A DNA stretch of 64,000 nucleotides from CADDZP01 sp035948135. Its GTDB lineage: Bacteria > Actinomycetota > Acidimicrobiia > Acidimicrobiales > AC-14. The stretch lies in assembly GCA_035948135.1 (NCBI GenBank), contig DASZJL010000223.1, forward strand, positions 1-64,000, written 5' to 3'. Shown piece by piece: positions 57,064 through 64,000 of this stretch (its first letter is position 1; each line of letters opens with the position of its first letter). The notes under the pieces were generated by a model, which had not been told where the DNA came from, did no database searches, and saw nothing but the letters and a program-made list of their open reading frames with translations. A program made the position numbers and the translations under genes.

Positions 57064-58589
57064 TTGCGGGTGACGGTGACGGTGGCCGCGAAGGCGCCGC
57101 CGTTGTTGTCGAGCCCTACGTCGTTGATGCCGAGGAACAGCGCTCCGGCAGTGGAAGCATGGATGTGGGCGGCGTGGCCCACCACGAACGGGGCTCCCGC
57201 GTCGCCGACCCGCCCGATCAACCCGCTGTGGTCGGTGTTCGGGACCAGGTTGAACTGCCGGATCTCGGGGTGGTTGGGCACACCGTCGGGCGTGGCGGCC
57301 AGAGCGCGGTTCCCGGTGTTGGGGAACACGGTGCCAGTCGCGGTGATCGAAACGTCGTCGTTTGCCTGCAGCACAATCCCTGTGTTGGTCCATGGCACCT
57401 GGCCGGAGACGTTCACCGTCTTCGGGCCGATCACGGTCGATTTTGCGCCACTGCTCCGGGTGAGGGCGAAGGCGAGGACGGCCCCCACGATCACGACGGC
57501 TGCGACAACAGCGATGATCACGCCGCGCCGGCTCTTCGGCGGCGGTGGGGCCGGAGGCGGTGGCGCCGCCGCGGCCGCCGGTTGCACGGCGGGCGCGGCC
57601 ATGGTTTCCGCGGGGTCGTCGGCCGCCGACGGCTGGGGCGCCAGGGGCTGCGGTGGCGGTGGCGGGGGCGCGGCAGGCGCGGCAGGCGCGGGCGCGGGCG
57701 GGGCGAGGGTCTCAGCCACCACCGGCACTTCGAGGGCCCGGGTGGCGCGCAGGCGTTCGGTGACGGCTTCAGACGCGGAGACGGTGACACCGGTCTGGCG
57801 CAGCCACCCCGCCCCCCACGCCGTGGCGGCGGCGTCGGCCAGTGCCGCGCCAAACTCGTCGGCGCTGGCGTAGCGGTCGCCGGGGTCGGCGGCCAGGCCC
57901 CGCATCGCGACGCCCGCGACCGGGGGCGGCACCCCCGGAGTGGCGGTCACGAGGTCGACCGGCGCCTCCTGCACGTGGCGGGCCATGGTCGTCAGGCCGT
58001 TGGCGTCCACCGCGAACGGCAGCCGGCCGGCTAGGAGCTCGTAGAGGATCGTGCCCAGGGCGTACACGTCGCTCGCCGCACGCGGCTCTTCGCTCCGCAC
58101 CAGCTCGGGCGCCATGTACGCCGGCGCGCCGAGCACGGTGCCCTCCCTCGTTGCGAGCGTGCGCGGGCCGCTCACGATCTCGGCCAGCCCGAAGTCGGAG
58201 ACCTTGGCGACGCCCCCCGTAAAGAGGACGTTCTCGGGCTTGAGATCCCGGTGCAGCACGCCCGCCCGCCGAGCGCGCTCGACACCGCTCGCGACGGCGA
58301 GCACCAACGCGCACGCCACCTCGGGTGACACGCCCGCCCGGGCCCGCTCGCGCAACGTGCCCCCTCCGATCAGCTCGGACACCAGAACACACCGGTCGTC
58401 GCCATCGATGTATTGGATCACCCGCACGACGTGCGGATGGTCGACTGAGGTCAGCACCGGCGCCACGGCCGCGAAACGCCGCCGAGCCTCGGCGCCCGCC
58501 ATCAGTGGCGCCCGCAGCTCCTTGAGGGCCACGCGGCGGCCCTGCGGGTCCACGGCCTCGGAGACCGAACCCCACACGCCGTCGCCCAA
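57060..58589 (-). CDS. Transmembrane Ser/Thr protein kinase with external LecA-like domain
   Basis: A 509-residue PknB-type kinase. Gly-rich loop LGDGVWGSVSEAV, Lys in RVALKELRAP, catalytic loop LHRDLKPENVLF, DFG in VSDFGLAEI and APE in GAPAYMAPELV are all intact. A Pro/Ala linker (about 295-350) leads to one TM helix (GVIIAVVAAVVIVGAVLAFA). The outer domain (about 388-509: GIVLQANDDVSITATGTVFP, DHSGLIGRVGDAGAPFVVG, GALFLGINDVGLDNNGGAFA) resembles the LecA/PA-IL galactose-binding fold. The TTG at 58589 sits on the Gly-rich loop; the upstream frame encodes a plausible first strand (SELQAYAIRGH) but has no ATG, GTG or TTG before a stop at 58647. The stop overlaps the enoyl-CoA hydratase ATG. 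Confidence 0.88.
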   Translation of the reverse strand: MGDGVWGSVSEAVDPQGRRVALKELRAPLMAGAEARRRFAAVAPVLTSVDHPHVVRVIQYIDGDDRCVLVSELIGGGTLRERARAGVSPEVACALVLAVASGVERARRAGVLHRDLKPENVLFTGGVAKVSDFGLAEIVSGPRTLATREGTVLGAPAYMAPELVRSEEPRAASDVYALGTILYELLAGRLPFAVDANGLTTMARHVQEAPVDLVTATPGVPPPVAGVAMRGLAADPGDRYASADEFGAALADAAATAWGAGWLRQTGVTVSASEAVTERLRATRALEVPVVAETLAPPAPAPAAPAAPPPPPPQPLAPQPSAADDPAETMAAPAVQPAAAAAPPPPAPPPPKSRRGVIIAVVAAVVIVGAVLAFALTRSSGAKSTVIGPKTVNVSGQVPWTNTGIVLQANDDVSITATGTVFPNTGNRALAATPDGVPNHPEIRQFNLVPNTDHSGLIGRVGDAGAPFVVGHAAHIHASTAGALFLGINDVGLDNNGGAFAATVTVTRK

Positions 58590-58693
58590 GTGACCGCGGA
58601 TCGCGTATGCCTGAAGTTCGCTGCTGTCGGCGATCGGGTCATCGTGTCACATCATTCGCCGCTTGATCTCGATGCGAGCCGTGCGAAACTTGA

Positions 58694-60601
58694 GTGGTGA
58701 CCTCACCCATCACGTCGGACCCGCTCCTCGGCCGGTCGCCGTTCGCGCCGATCGCCGACTACGGCTTCTTGTCCGATTGCGAGTCGTGCGCCCTGATCGC
58801 CCCCAGCGGCAACGTCGAATGGCTGTGCCTGCCGCGTATGGACTCGCCGAGCGTCTTCGGTGCCCTTCTCGACCGCCACGCCGGCGGGTTCCGCCTCGGC
58901 CCGGCCGACGTGCAGGTGCCCGCCGCCCGCCGCTATCTCCCCGGCACCATGTGCCTCGAGACGAGTTGGGGGACGGCGACGGGATGGATCATCGTCCGAG
59001 ACCTCCTATTGATCGGCGCGTGGCACCACGAGGACGAGCTGTCCCACACCCACCGCCGGGCGCCCACCGACTACGACGCCGACCACGTCTTGCTGCGCAC
59101 CGTGCGCTGTGTCAACGGCGAGGTCCAAGTCGAGCTCGATTGCGAGCCCATGTTCGACTACGGCCGCCAGCCCGCGTCATGGACGTACACCGATCGCCGC
59201 TACCACGAAGGGGTCGCGACGGCTGACGGTTCGGGCGTCGAGCTCAAGCTCACCACCGACATGCGCATCGGCTTCGAAGGAGGGCGGGCCACGGCGCGCA
59301 CGCTGCTCCACGAGGGCGACCTCCGCTTCTGCGCGCTGTCGTGGAGCGAGCACGAGCCGCCGCACACGTTCGAGGAGGCCTACGAACGTCTGGTGTGGAC
59401 GACGCACCATTGGCAGCACTGGCTGGCGCGAGGCCGATTCCCCGACCACCCGTGGCGGGCCTACCTCGAGCGGAGCGCGCTCACGCTAAAGGGTTTGACG
59501 TTCGCGCCGAGCGGCGCCCTCGTCGCCGCCCCCACCACGTCGCTGCCCGAGACGCCCGAGGGTGAGCGCAACTGGGACTACCGCTACAGCTGGATCCGCG
59601 ACTCGGCCTTCGCGCTGTGGGGCCTGCACACCCTCGGCTTCGACTGGGAGGCCAACGACTTCTTCTGGTTCCTCGCCGACGTGGCCGAGCGCGACGCCGA
59701 TCTCCAGGTGATGTACAGCATCGACGGGTCCCCGACCCCCGACGAGCAGATCCTCGACCACCTCAGCGGGTACGAAGGCGCCCGCCCGGTGCGCATCGGC
59801 AACGCCGCTCACAGCCAGCGCCAGCACGATCTGTGGGGGGCCGTCCTGGACTCCTTCTACATCCACACCCGTTCGGTCGACCGCCTCGACGACCGCATCT
59901 GGCCCATCCTCGCCCGCCAGGTCGAGTCGGCCATCGCCCACTGGCGCGAGCCCGACAACGGCATCTGGGAGGTGCGGGGCGAGCCCAAGCACTTCACCTC
60001 CTCGAAGATCATGTGCTGGGTCGCGGCCGACCGCGGTGCCCGCCTGGCGCGCATGCGGGGTGAGCCCGACAGCGCCGAGCGGTGGCAGGGCGCGGCCGAC
60101 GAGATGCACGCCGACATCTGCGAGCACGGTGTCGACGAGCGGGGCGTCTTCACCCAGCACTACGACACCGCCGCTCTCGACGCGTCGCTGCTGCTGATGC
60201 CGCTCGTTGGCTTCCTACCGTCCGAGGACCCGCGCGTGCAGGCGACGGTGCTCGCCATAAGCGAGGAGCTGACCGACGACGGGCTCGTGCTCCGCTACCG
60301 CGTGAAGGAGACCGACGACGGCCTGGCCGGCGAGGAGGGCAGCTTCACGATCTGCTCGTTCTGGATGGTGTCGGCCCTCGCTCACATCGGCGAGCACACC
60401 CGGGCCCGCGAGCTGGCCGAGAAGGTGCTGTCCTTCGCCAGCCCACTGGGCCTCTACGCCGAGGAGATTGATCCCCGCAGCGGCCGCCACCTCGGCAACT
60501 TCCCCCAGGCGTTCACCCATCTGGCGCTCATCAACGCCGTGATGCACGTCATCAACTACGAGAACGCCCACCTGTTGGGGAGCACGCCGCTCGCGCTCTA
60601 G
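58694..60601 (+). CDS. GH15 glucoamylase/trehalase-like enzyme
   Basis: A 635-residue cytosolic enzyme. An N-terminal beta-sandwich (PIADYGFLSDCESCALIAPS, GNVEWLCLPRMDSPSVFGAL) precedes the (alpha/alpha)6 barrel with PEGERNWDYRYSWIRDSAFA. The general acid/base Glu residues are in REPDNGIWEVRG and AEEIDPRSGRHLGNFPQAFTH. Actinobacterial proteins with this exact layout hydrolyse trehalose rather than starch. The GTG start may be 58694 or the adjacent GTG 58697. Divergent from the kinase gene. No other trehalose gene is nearby. Confidence 0.92.
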   Translation: MVTSPITSDPLLGRSPFAPIADYGFLSDCESCALIAPSGNVEWLCLPRMDSPSVFGALLDRHAGGFRLGPADVQVPAARRYLPGTMCLETSWGTATGWIIVRDLLLIGAWHHEDELSHTHRRAPTDYDADHVLLRTVRCVNGEVQVELDCEPMFDYGRQPASWTYTDRRYHEGVATADGSGVELKLTTDMRIGFEGGRATARTLLHEGDLRFCALSWSEHEPPHTFEEAYERLVWTTHHWQHWLARGRFPDHPWRAYLERSALTLKGLTFAPSGALVAAPTTSLPETPEGERNWDYRYSWIRDSAFALWGLHTLGFDWEANDFFWFLADVAERDADLQVMYSIDGSPTPDEQILDHLSGYEGARPVRIGNAAHSQRQHDLWGAVLDSFYIHTRSVDRLDDRIWPILARQVESAIAHWREPDNGIWEVRGEPKHFTSSKIMCWVAADRGARLARMRGEPDSAERWQGAADEMHADICEHGVDERGVFTQHYDTAALDASLLLMPLVGFLPSEDPRVQATVLAISEELTDDGLVLRYRVKETDDGLAGEEGSFTICSFWMVSALAHIGEHTRARELAEKVLSFASPLGLYAEEIDPRSGRHLGNFPQAFTHLALINAVMHVINYENAHLLGSTPLAL

Positions 60602-60613
60602 GCGGGTGCCTAG
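60598..60613. terminator. Palindrome with both stop codons of convergent genes
   Basis: CTAGGC-GGGT-GCCTAG is a perfect 6-bp dyad. The left TAG ends the GH15 gene and the right CTA is the reverse-complement stop of the binding-protein gene. Confidence 0.45.
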
Positions 60614-62100
60614 ATCCGGTAGTAGCCGCCCTGGTTGCAGATGAAGCCCGATGGCGGGTCGGTTCTGACGAACCTGCCGTTCTGAACGGTCATGATCATG
60701 AAGCACGTCGGGGGCCGTTTGGACGCCGGTCCGGCGGGTGCCAGCATGCCGTTGCCGTCGAAGTTGTCGATCTTCTTGAGCTCGGCCATGACGTTGGCGC
60801 GCGTGGGCTTGGGCCCGGCCGCGGTCAGGGCCTGCACGAACAGCCTCCCCGACTCCCACCCGTAGGCCGCGAAGATGTCGGGCCGCTGGCCGGGTGACGT
60901 GCGCTTCAGCCACGAGTCGAACAGTTGGACTTCGGGAAGGGTGCTGTCCTCGCCGGCATACATGGCCAGCTGCTGGTCGAGGATGGCGCCGTTGGTGGCG
61001 GGCGCCGCGTCCGAGGTCACGAACGCGGGGTCGTAGGCGTTCGCCCCCCAGTTGGCGAACGGCACCGAGAAGTTCTGCTGCTTCATGGCCTTGGCCATGC
61101 GGACGAACACCCCGACCTCGCCGGCGAAGAAGATGCCTTTCACGCCGTTCTGCTGCATGGCAACGACGTCGGAACTGAAGTTGGCCTCGGTGGGTTCGAT
61201 CGTCCGGTGGTAGACGAACTTGTAGCCGACCGACTCGGCTGCTTTGACCTCTCCCTCGACGGCGTCAACCGCCGACTGCGCGTTCTCGACGAAGTAGGCC
61301 ATGTGCTGGATCACGTCGGGCGGGTACTTGGCCTTGAAGTAGTTCAGCGAGCCCAGCCGCCAGCCGGGCACGATCGGGGCGATCGAGAAGTTGTTGGGAA
61401 CGGCGACGTGGCTGCGGCTGAGGGCCTGGCTGACGTCGGGGATGTCGGGGTGGGCGTTGAGGACCTGGGCGCCCCCGTCGTCGACCACCGAGAAGGAGCC
61501 GACGTAGCCGAAGGCCTTCCCGGTGAGGTCCTGGTACTGGGCCTTGTTCTGGTTGGCGTCGAACTGGTCGTCGCGGGCGTCGAGCTGCAGCTTGCGGCCG
61601 CATACGCCGCCAAGGGAGTTCTGGTAGGCGAAGAACGCCTGGGTGCCGACGACCGCGCCTTTGAACAGGCCCGGCACCGGGCCGGTGAGGAGGGAGACGT
61701 TGCCGAGGGTGATGCTGTTGGCGGTGACACCCACGTCGGTGTTGCCGCCCGCCGCTGCGCAGGCGGAGGAACCGCCGCCCGCCGCTTGGTTGGCTGGCCC
61801 CGACGCCCGATTGCTCTGAGACCCGCCGCCAGAAGGGCCTGACGCGGCACCAGTGGCACTTCCGCTGCTGGTGTTGGCGGCGTCGGCGGTCTGGGTGTCG
61901 GCGCCTTGCAGATCGGACCCGGCCCCCGCCGACACACCCGACGCGCCCTTGCCGTTGGCCTCGGCCAGCTCCTTGCCGCTGAGGCGGGCGCCGCACGCCG
62001 TAGCGACGAGCATCATCGCCAGCCCTACCAGCAGGAGCCGGGACGAGGGGAGTCTGCGCACCAGGGTCACCAGGATGGCAAACCCGAGCGCCCGCCGCAC
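60610..62100 (-). CDS. Branched-chain amino acid-type ABC substrate-binding lipoprotein (orphan)
   Basis: A 496-residue periplasmic-binding-fold lipoprotein (type I, LivJ/AmiC/urea family). The signal peptide ends in lipobox LVATACGA. A Gly/Ser/Ala-rich linker of about 90 residues follows, then the two-domain fold starting GVTANSITLGNVSLLTGPVP and including QLDARDDQFDANQNKAQYQD, GVKGIFFAGEVGVFVRMAKA and AYGWESGRLFVQALTAAGPK. No permease or ATPase gene is beside it, so the ligand and its transporter are unknown; in actinobacteria such orphans are common in steroid and aromatic gene regions. The GTG start at 62100 is 11 bases after the P450 stop; GTG 62061 is also possible. Confidence 0.88.
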   Translation of the reverse strand: MRRALGFAILVTLVRRLPSSRLLLVGLAMMLVATACGARLSGKELAEANGKGASGVSAGAGSDLQGADTQTADAANTSSGSATGAASGPSGGGSQSNRASGPANQAAGGGSSACAAAGGNTDVGVTANSITLGNVSLLTGPVPGLFKGAVVGTQAFFAYQNSLGGVCGRKLQLDARDDQFDANQNKAQYQDLTGKAFGYVGSFSVVDDGGAQVLNAHPDIPDVSQALSRSHVAVPNNFSIAPIVPGWRLGSLNYFKAKYPPDVIQHMAYFVENAQSAVDAVEGEVKAAESVGYKFVYHRTIEPTEANFSSDVVAMQQNGVKGIFFAGEVGVFVRMAKAMKQQNFSVPFANWGANAYDPAFVTSDAAPATNGAILDQQLAMYAGEDSTLPEVQLFDSWLKRTSPGQRPDIFAAYGWESGRLFVQALTAAGPKPTRANVMAELKKIDNFDGNGMLAPAGPASKRPPTCFMIMTVQNGRFVRTDPPSGFICNQGGYYRI

Positions 62101-62111
62101 CGCGGGCGTCG

Positions 62112-63293
62112 CTACGCGAGGACGGGATCAGTAGGCGTGAAGCGGACCGGCATCTCCTCGTAGCCCGAGATGAAGTTGGCGGGCCGGTAGTCGGGCTCGG
62201 CGCTGTCGACCAGCTCGATGTCGGGTAGGCGCTTGAGCACGCGCTCGATCATGCACACCAGCTCGAGGCGGGCCAGCGAGCTCCCCAGGCAGAAGTGGGT
62301 GCCGAAGCCGAAGGCGACGTGGTCATTCGGGCGCCGCTCGACGTCGAAGCGAAAGGGGTCGGCGAAGACGTCCTCGTCCCGGTTGGCGGAGGGGTACAGC
62401 AGGAGGAGCTTGTCACCCTCGTGCAGGGTCTTTCCTCTGACATCGGTGTCACGGGTCACCGTCCGGGCCATGTTCTTGATCGGTGAGACCCAGCGCAGCA
62501 TCTCCTCGACCGCCGTCGGAATCTTGGACGGGTCCTCGAGGAGCTTCTGCTTCTGTTCGGGATTCCGCAACAGCTGGTACATGCCGCCGCTGATCACGTG
62601 GCGGGTGGTCTCGTCGCCACCGATGAGGATCAGCAACGACTCGTGCACGAGCTCGTCGTCGGTCAGGCGGTCGCCGTCGACCTCGGCGTGCACGAGCACG
62701 CTCATGAGGTCGTCGGTCGGCTGACTGCGCCGCTCGCCGATCGCCTCGGTGGCAAATTCCTGGTAGCCGATGAAGGCCTCGGTCGCCTTGTCCACGCTGT
62801 CGGGGTCGCCGGTGAGGGCCTTCATCATCCCGTCCGACCAGTCGAGCAGCTGCTTGCGGTCCCCGGGGCGGACGCCGAGGGCGTCGCCGATCATGATCAT
62901 CGGCAGCCAGGCGGCGACGTCATTGACGAAGTCGCACTCGCCTTTGGCGCAGACGGCATCGATGATCTCGTCGCACGCCCGGCGGACGTCGGCCTCGCTC
63001 TCCTTCACGCGCTTGGGCGTGAAGCCCCGATTCACGAGCTTGCGGCGCTTGAGGTGTTCGGGGTCGTCCATGTCGATCATCATCGCCACCGGCCCCGATT
63101 CGGGGCGGATGCCCTGGGCGTTCGAGAAGAGCTCGGGGCGCTTGGAGAGCTCCTTCACGTCGGCGTACTTGGCGATGCCCCAGACGCGGCCGTCCCAGTA
63201 CACGGGCTCGTTGGCGCGCATCCACGTCATCGCCTCGTGGGGGTTGGTGCCCCAGAAGGCGCCGCTGACCAGGTCGATGTCGGGCTTCCTCAT
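62112..63293 (-). CDS. Cytochrome P450, CYP142-like
   Basis: A 393-residue P450. The I-helix motif is IGGDETTRHVISGG, the K-helix ExxR is EMLRWVSP, and the haem loop is HVAFGFGTHFCLGSSLARLE with the Cys ligand. The start PDIDLVSGAFWGTNPHEAMT and GIRPESGPVAMMIDMDDPEH are typical of CYP142 and close relatives, which hydroxylate the side-chain terminal carbon of cholesterol. It is divergent from an alpha/beta hydrolase, and the binding-protein gene follows on the same strand. No ferredoxin or reductase gene is adjacent. Confidence 0.91.
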   Translation of the reverse strand: MRKPDIDLVSGAFWGTNPHEAMTWMRANEPVYWDGRVWGIAKYADVKELSKRPELFSNAQGIRPESGPVAMMIDMDDPEHLKRRKLVNRGFTPKRVKESEADVRRACDEIIDAVCAKGECDFVNDVAAWLPMIMIGDALGVRPGDRKQLLDWSDGMMKALTGDPDSVDKATEAFIGYQEFATEAIGERRSQPTDDLMSVLVHAEVDGDRLTDDELVHESLLILIGGDETTRHVISGGMYQLLRNPEQKQKLLEDPSKIPTAVEEMLRWVSPIKNMARTVTRDTDVRGKTLHEGDKLLLLYPSANRDEDVFADPFRFDVERRPNDHVAFGFGTHFCLGSSLARLELVCMIERVLKRLPDIELVDSAEPDYRPANFISGYEEMPVRFTPTDPVLA

Positions 63294-63316
63294 GAGCGCC
63301 CATCATGACGCGTCCG

Positions 63317-63322
63317 TAGTAT
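63317..63322 (+). promoter_or_regulatory. Leaderless-type -10 of the last hydrolase gene
   Basis: TAGTAT is 7 bases before ATG 63330, with no Shine-Dalgarno between. The space from the divergent P450 start is only 36 bases. Confidence 0.5.
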
Positions 63323-63329
63323 TCGGCTC

Positions 63330-64000
63330 ATGGCCGAGATCACCCCGCCCCGCATCGAAGGTCGAGTACAGGTGCGGGACGGCCGCAAGCTCGGGTTCGC
63401 CGAGTTCGGTCCGCCCGACGGCCGGCCCATCGTGTGGCTGCACGGCACGCCCGGAGCCCGCAAGCAGATCCCCGAGGACGCCCGCCTCGCGGCCGAGGAA
63501 GTCGGCGTGCGCTTCGTCGGCGTCGACCGGCCCGGCACTGGTCTGTCGACGTCGCACCTGTACGGCTCGATCCTCGACTTCACCGACGACCTTCGCATCC
63601 TCGTCGACGAGCTGGGCTTCGACGAGCTCGCGGTGATCGGGCTGTCGGGCGGTGGTCCCTACGCCCTGGCCGCCGGCTACGCCATGCCCGAGCGCGTCAA
63701 GGCGGTGGGCGTGCTCGGAGGGGTGGCGCCGACGAGAGGCGACGACGGCATCGATGGCGGACTGGTCAGCGTGGCCACTCGCTTCGCACCGCTGATCCCC
63801 CCGTTCCGGGTGCCGCTCGGTCTGACGCTGAGCACGATGGTCGCCGCCCTGATTCCGGTCGGACGGCCGGCCCTCGAGATCTACGCCCGCTTCTCGCCCC
63901 CCGGTGACCGCGAGGTGTTCGCCCGCGAAGAGATCAAGACCATGTTCATCAACGACTTGAGCGACACGCGCGGCCGCCTTCGCGCCCCTATCGACGACGT
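63330..64000 (+). CDS. Alpha/beta hydrolase (partial, continues past right edge)
   Basis: At least 223 residues, still open at the window end. The oxyanion loop is PIVWLHGTPGARKQIPED, a second conserved block is VGVDRPGTGLSTSH, and the nucleophile Ser lies in VIGLSGGGPYALAAGY (GxSxG). The DRPGxGxS pattern is common in alpha/beta hydrolases near catabolic P450s. The His and probably the acid of the triad are beyond the window or not yet visible. ATG 63330 is 7 bases after TAGTAT. Confidence 0.9.
   Translation, partial: MAEITPPRIEGRVQVRDGRKLGFAEFGPPDGRPIVWLHGTPGARKQIPEDARLAAEEVGVRFVGVDRPGTGLSTSHLYGSILDFTDDLRILVDELGFDELAVIGLSGGGPYALAAGYAMPERVKAVGVLGGVAPTRGDDGIDGGLVSVATRFAPLIPPFRVPLGLTLSTMVAALIPVGRPALEIYARFSPPGDREVFAREEIKTMFINDLSDTRGRLRAPIDD

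Noticed and set aside
1..64000. tRNA, rRNA, insertion sequences or prophage
   Set aside because: No cloverleaf-like sequences with conserved T-loop boxes, no transposase or integrase motifs and no long direct or terminal inverted repeats were noticed. A tRNA search program would be needed to be certain.

Overview
The window is high-GC DNA, gene-dense on both strands, with GTG/TTG starts, many 1-4 bp gene overlaps and an actinobacterial gene set: Rpf-type lytic enzymes, an Mce-domain protein, CYP124- and CYP142-like cytochromes, FadD-type ligases, an SCP2-type thiolase with a DUF35 partner, a probable Nur regulator and a GlnR-like nitrogen box. It looks like a chromosomal segment of a free-living actinobacterium. 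Acidimicrobiia or a neighbouring class is my guess, but no marker gene is present to prove it. No tRNA, rRNA, CRISPR array, transposase or phage gene was seen.

Layout. 1-4.0 kb: nitrogen acquisition (APC permease, divergent amt-PII pair with a candidate GlnR box). 4-8 kb: oxidoreductase-dodecin operon, CYP124-like P450, DUF445 protein. 8-12.7 kb: ECF sigma/anti-sigma pair, a MerR regulator, tandem 17-bp repeats and a 28-bp operator in front of a large membrane protein with a YtkA/FixH-like domain. 12.8-16 kb: Rpf-like protein, CrtA-like protein, and a nickel module (NicO transporter, Fur-family regulator, Nur-type box). 16-21 kb: secreted esterase, OmpR-type two-component system overlapping a YceI gene, and a cluster of tiny ORFs. 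21-33 kb: scattered lipid/xenobiotic catabolism (serine hydrolase, carotenoid oxygenase, ligases, Gfo/Idh/MocA, alpha/beta hydrolases, amidohydrolase), a solitary Mce protein and AlkB. 33-36.5 kb: second Rpf-like protein, DUF5666, DUF4395, HtrA. 36.5-42.7 kb: sterol/acyl-CoA-type catabolic cluster (FadD19-like ligase, Rieske oxygenase, thiolase + DUF35, two SDRs). 42.7-49.3 kb: membrane and lipid genes, lipoproteins, phospholipase C, HxlR/GNAT pair. 49.3-54.6 kb: HK-RR-ABC ATPase-FtsX permease operon. 55-58.6 kb: an odd operon of a transmembrane Ser/Thr kinase with a LecA-like outer domain, an enoyl-CoA hydratase and a catalase-like haem protein. 58.7-64 kb: GH15 trehalase-like enzyme, orphan ABC binding lipoprotein, CYP142-like P450, partial hydrolase.

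The catabolic genes (two P450s of cholesterol-oxidase-like families, four adenylating enzymes, Rieske oxygenase, SCP2 thiolase/DUF35, SDRs, hydratase, hydrolases) suggest growth on sterol-like, terpenoid or branched lipid substrates. They are dispersed rather than in one regulon-like block.

The most striking non-coding signal is a recurring promoter layout. A TAnnnT hexamer lies 6-8 nt before an ATG/GTG with no Shine-Dalgarno at twelve genes. At several divergent pairs two opposed hexamers share their central TA. Other notable signals are a dispersed palindrome present twice, Rpf paralogues that share both leader and terminator, and regulatory boxes that fit known GlnR and Nur consensus sequences.
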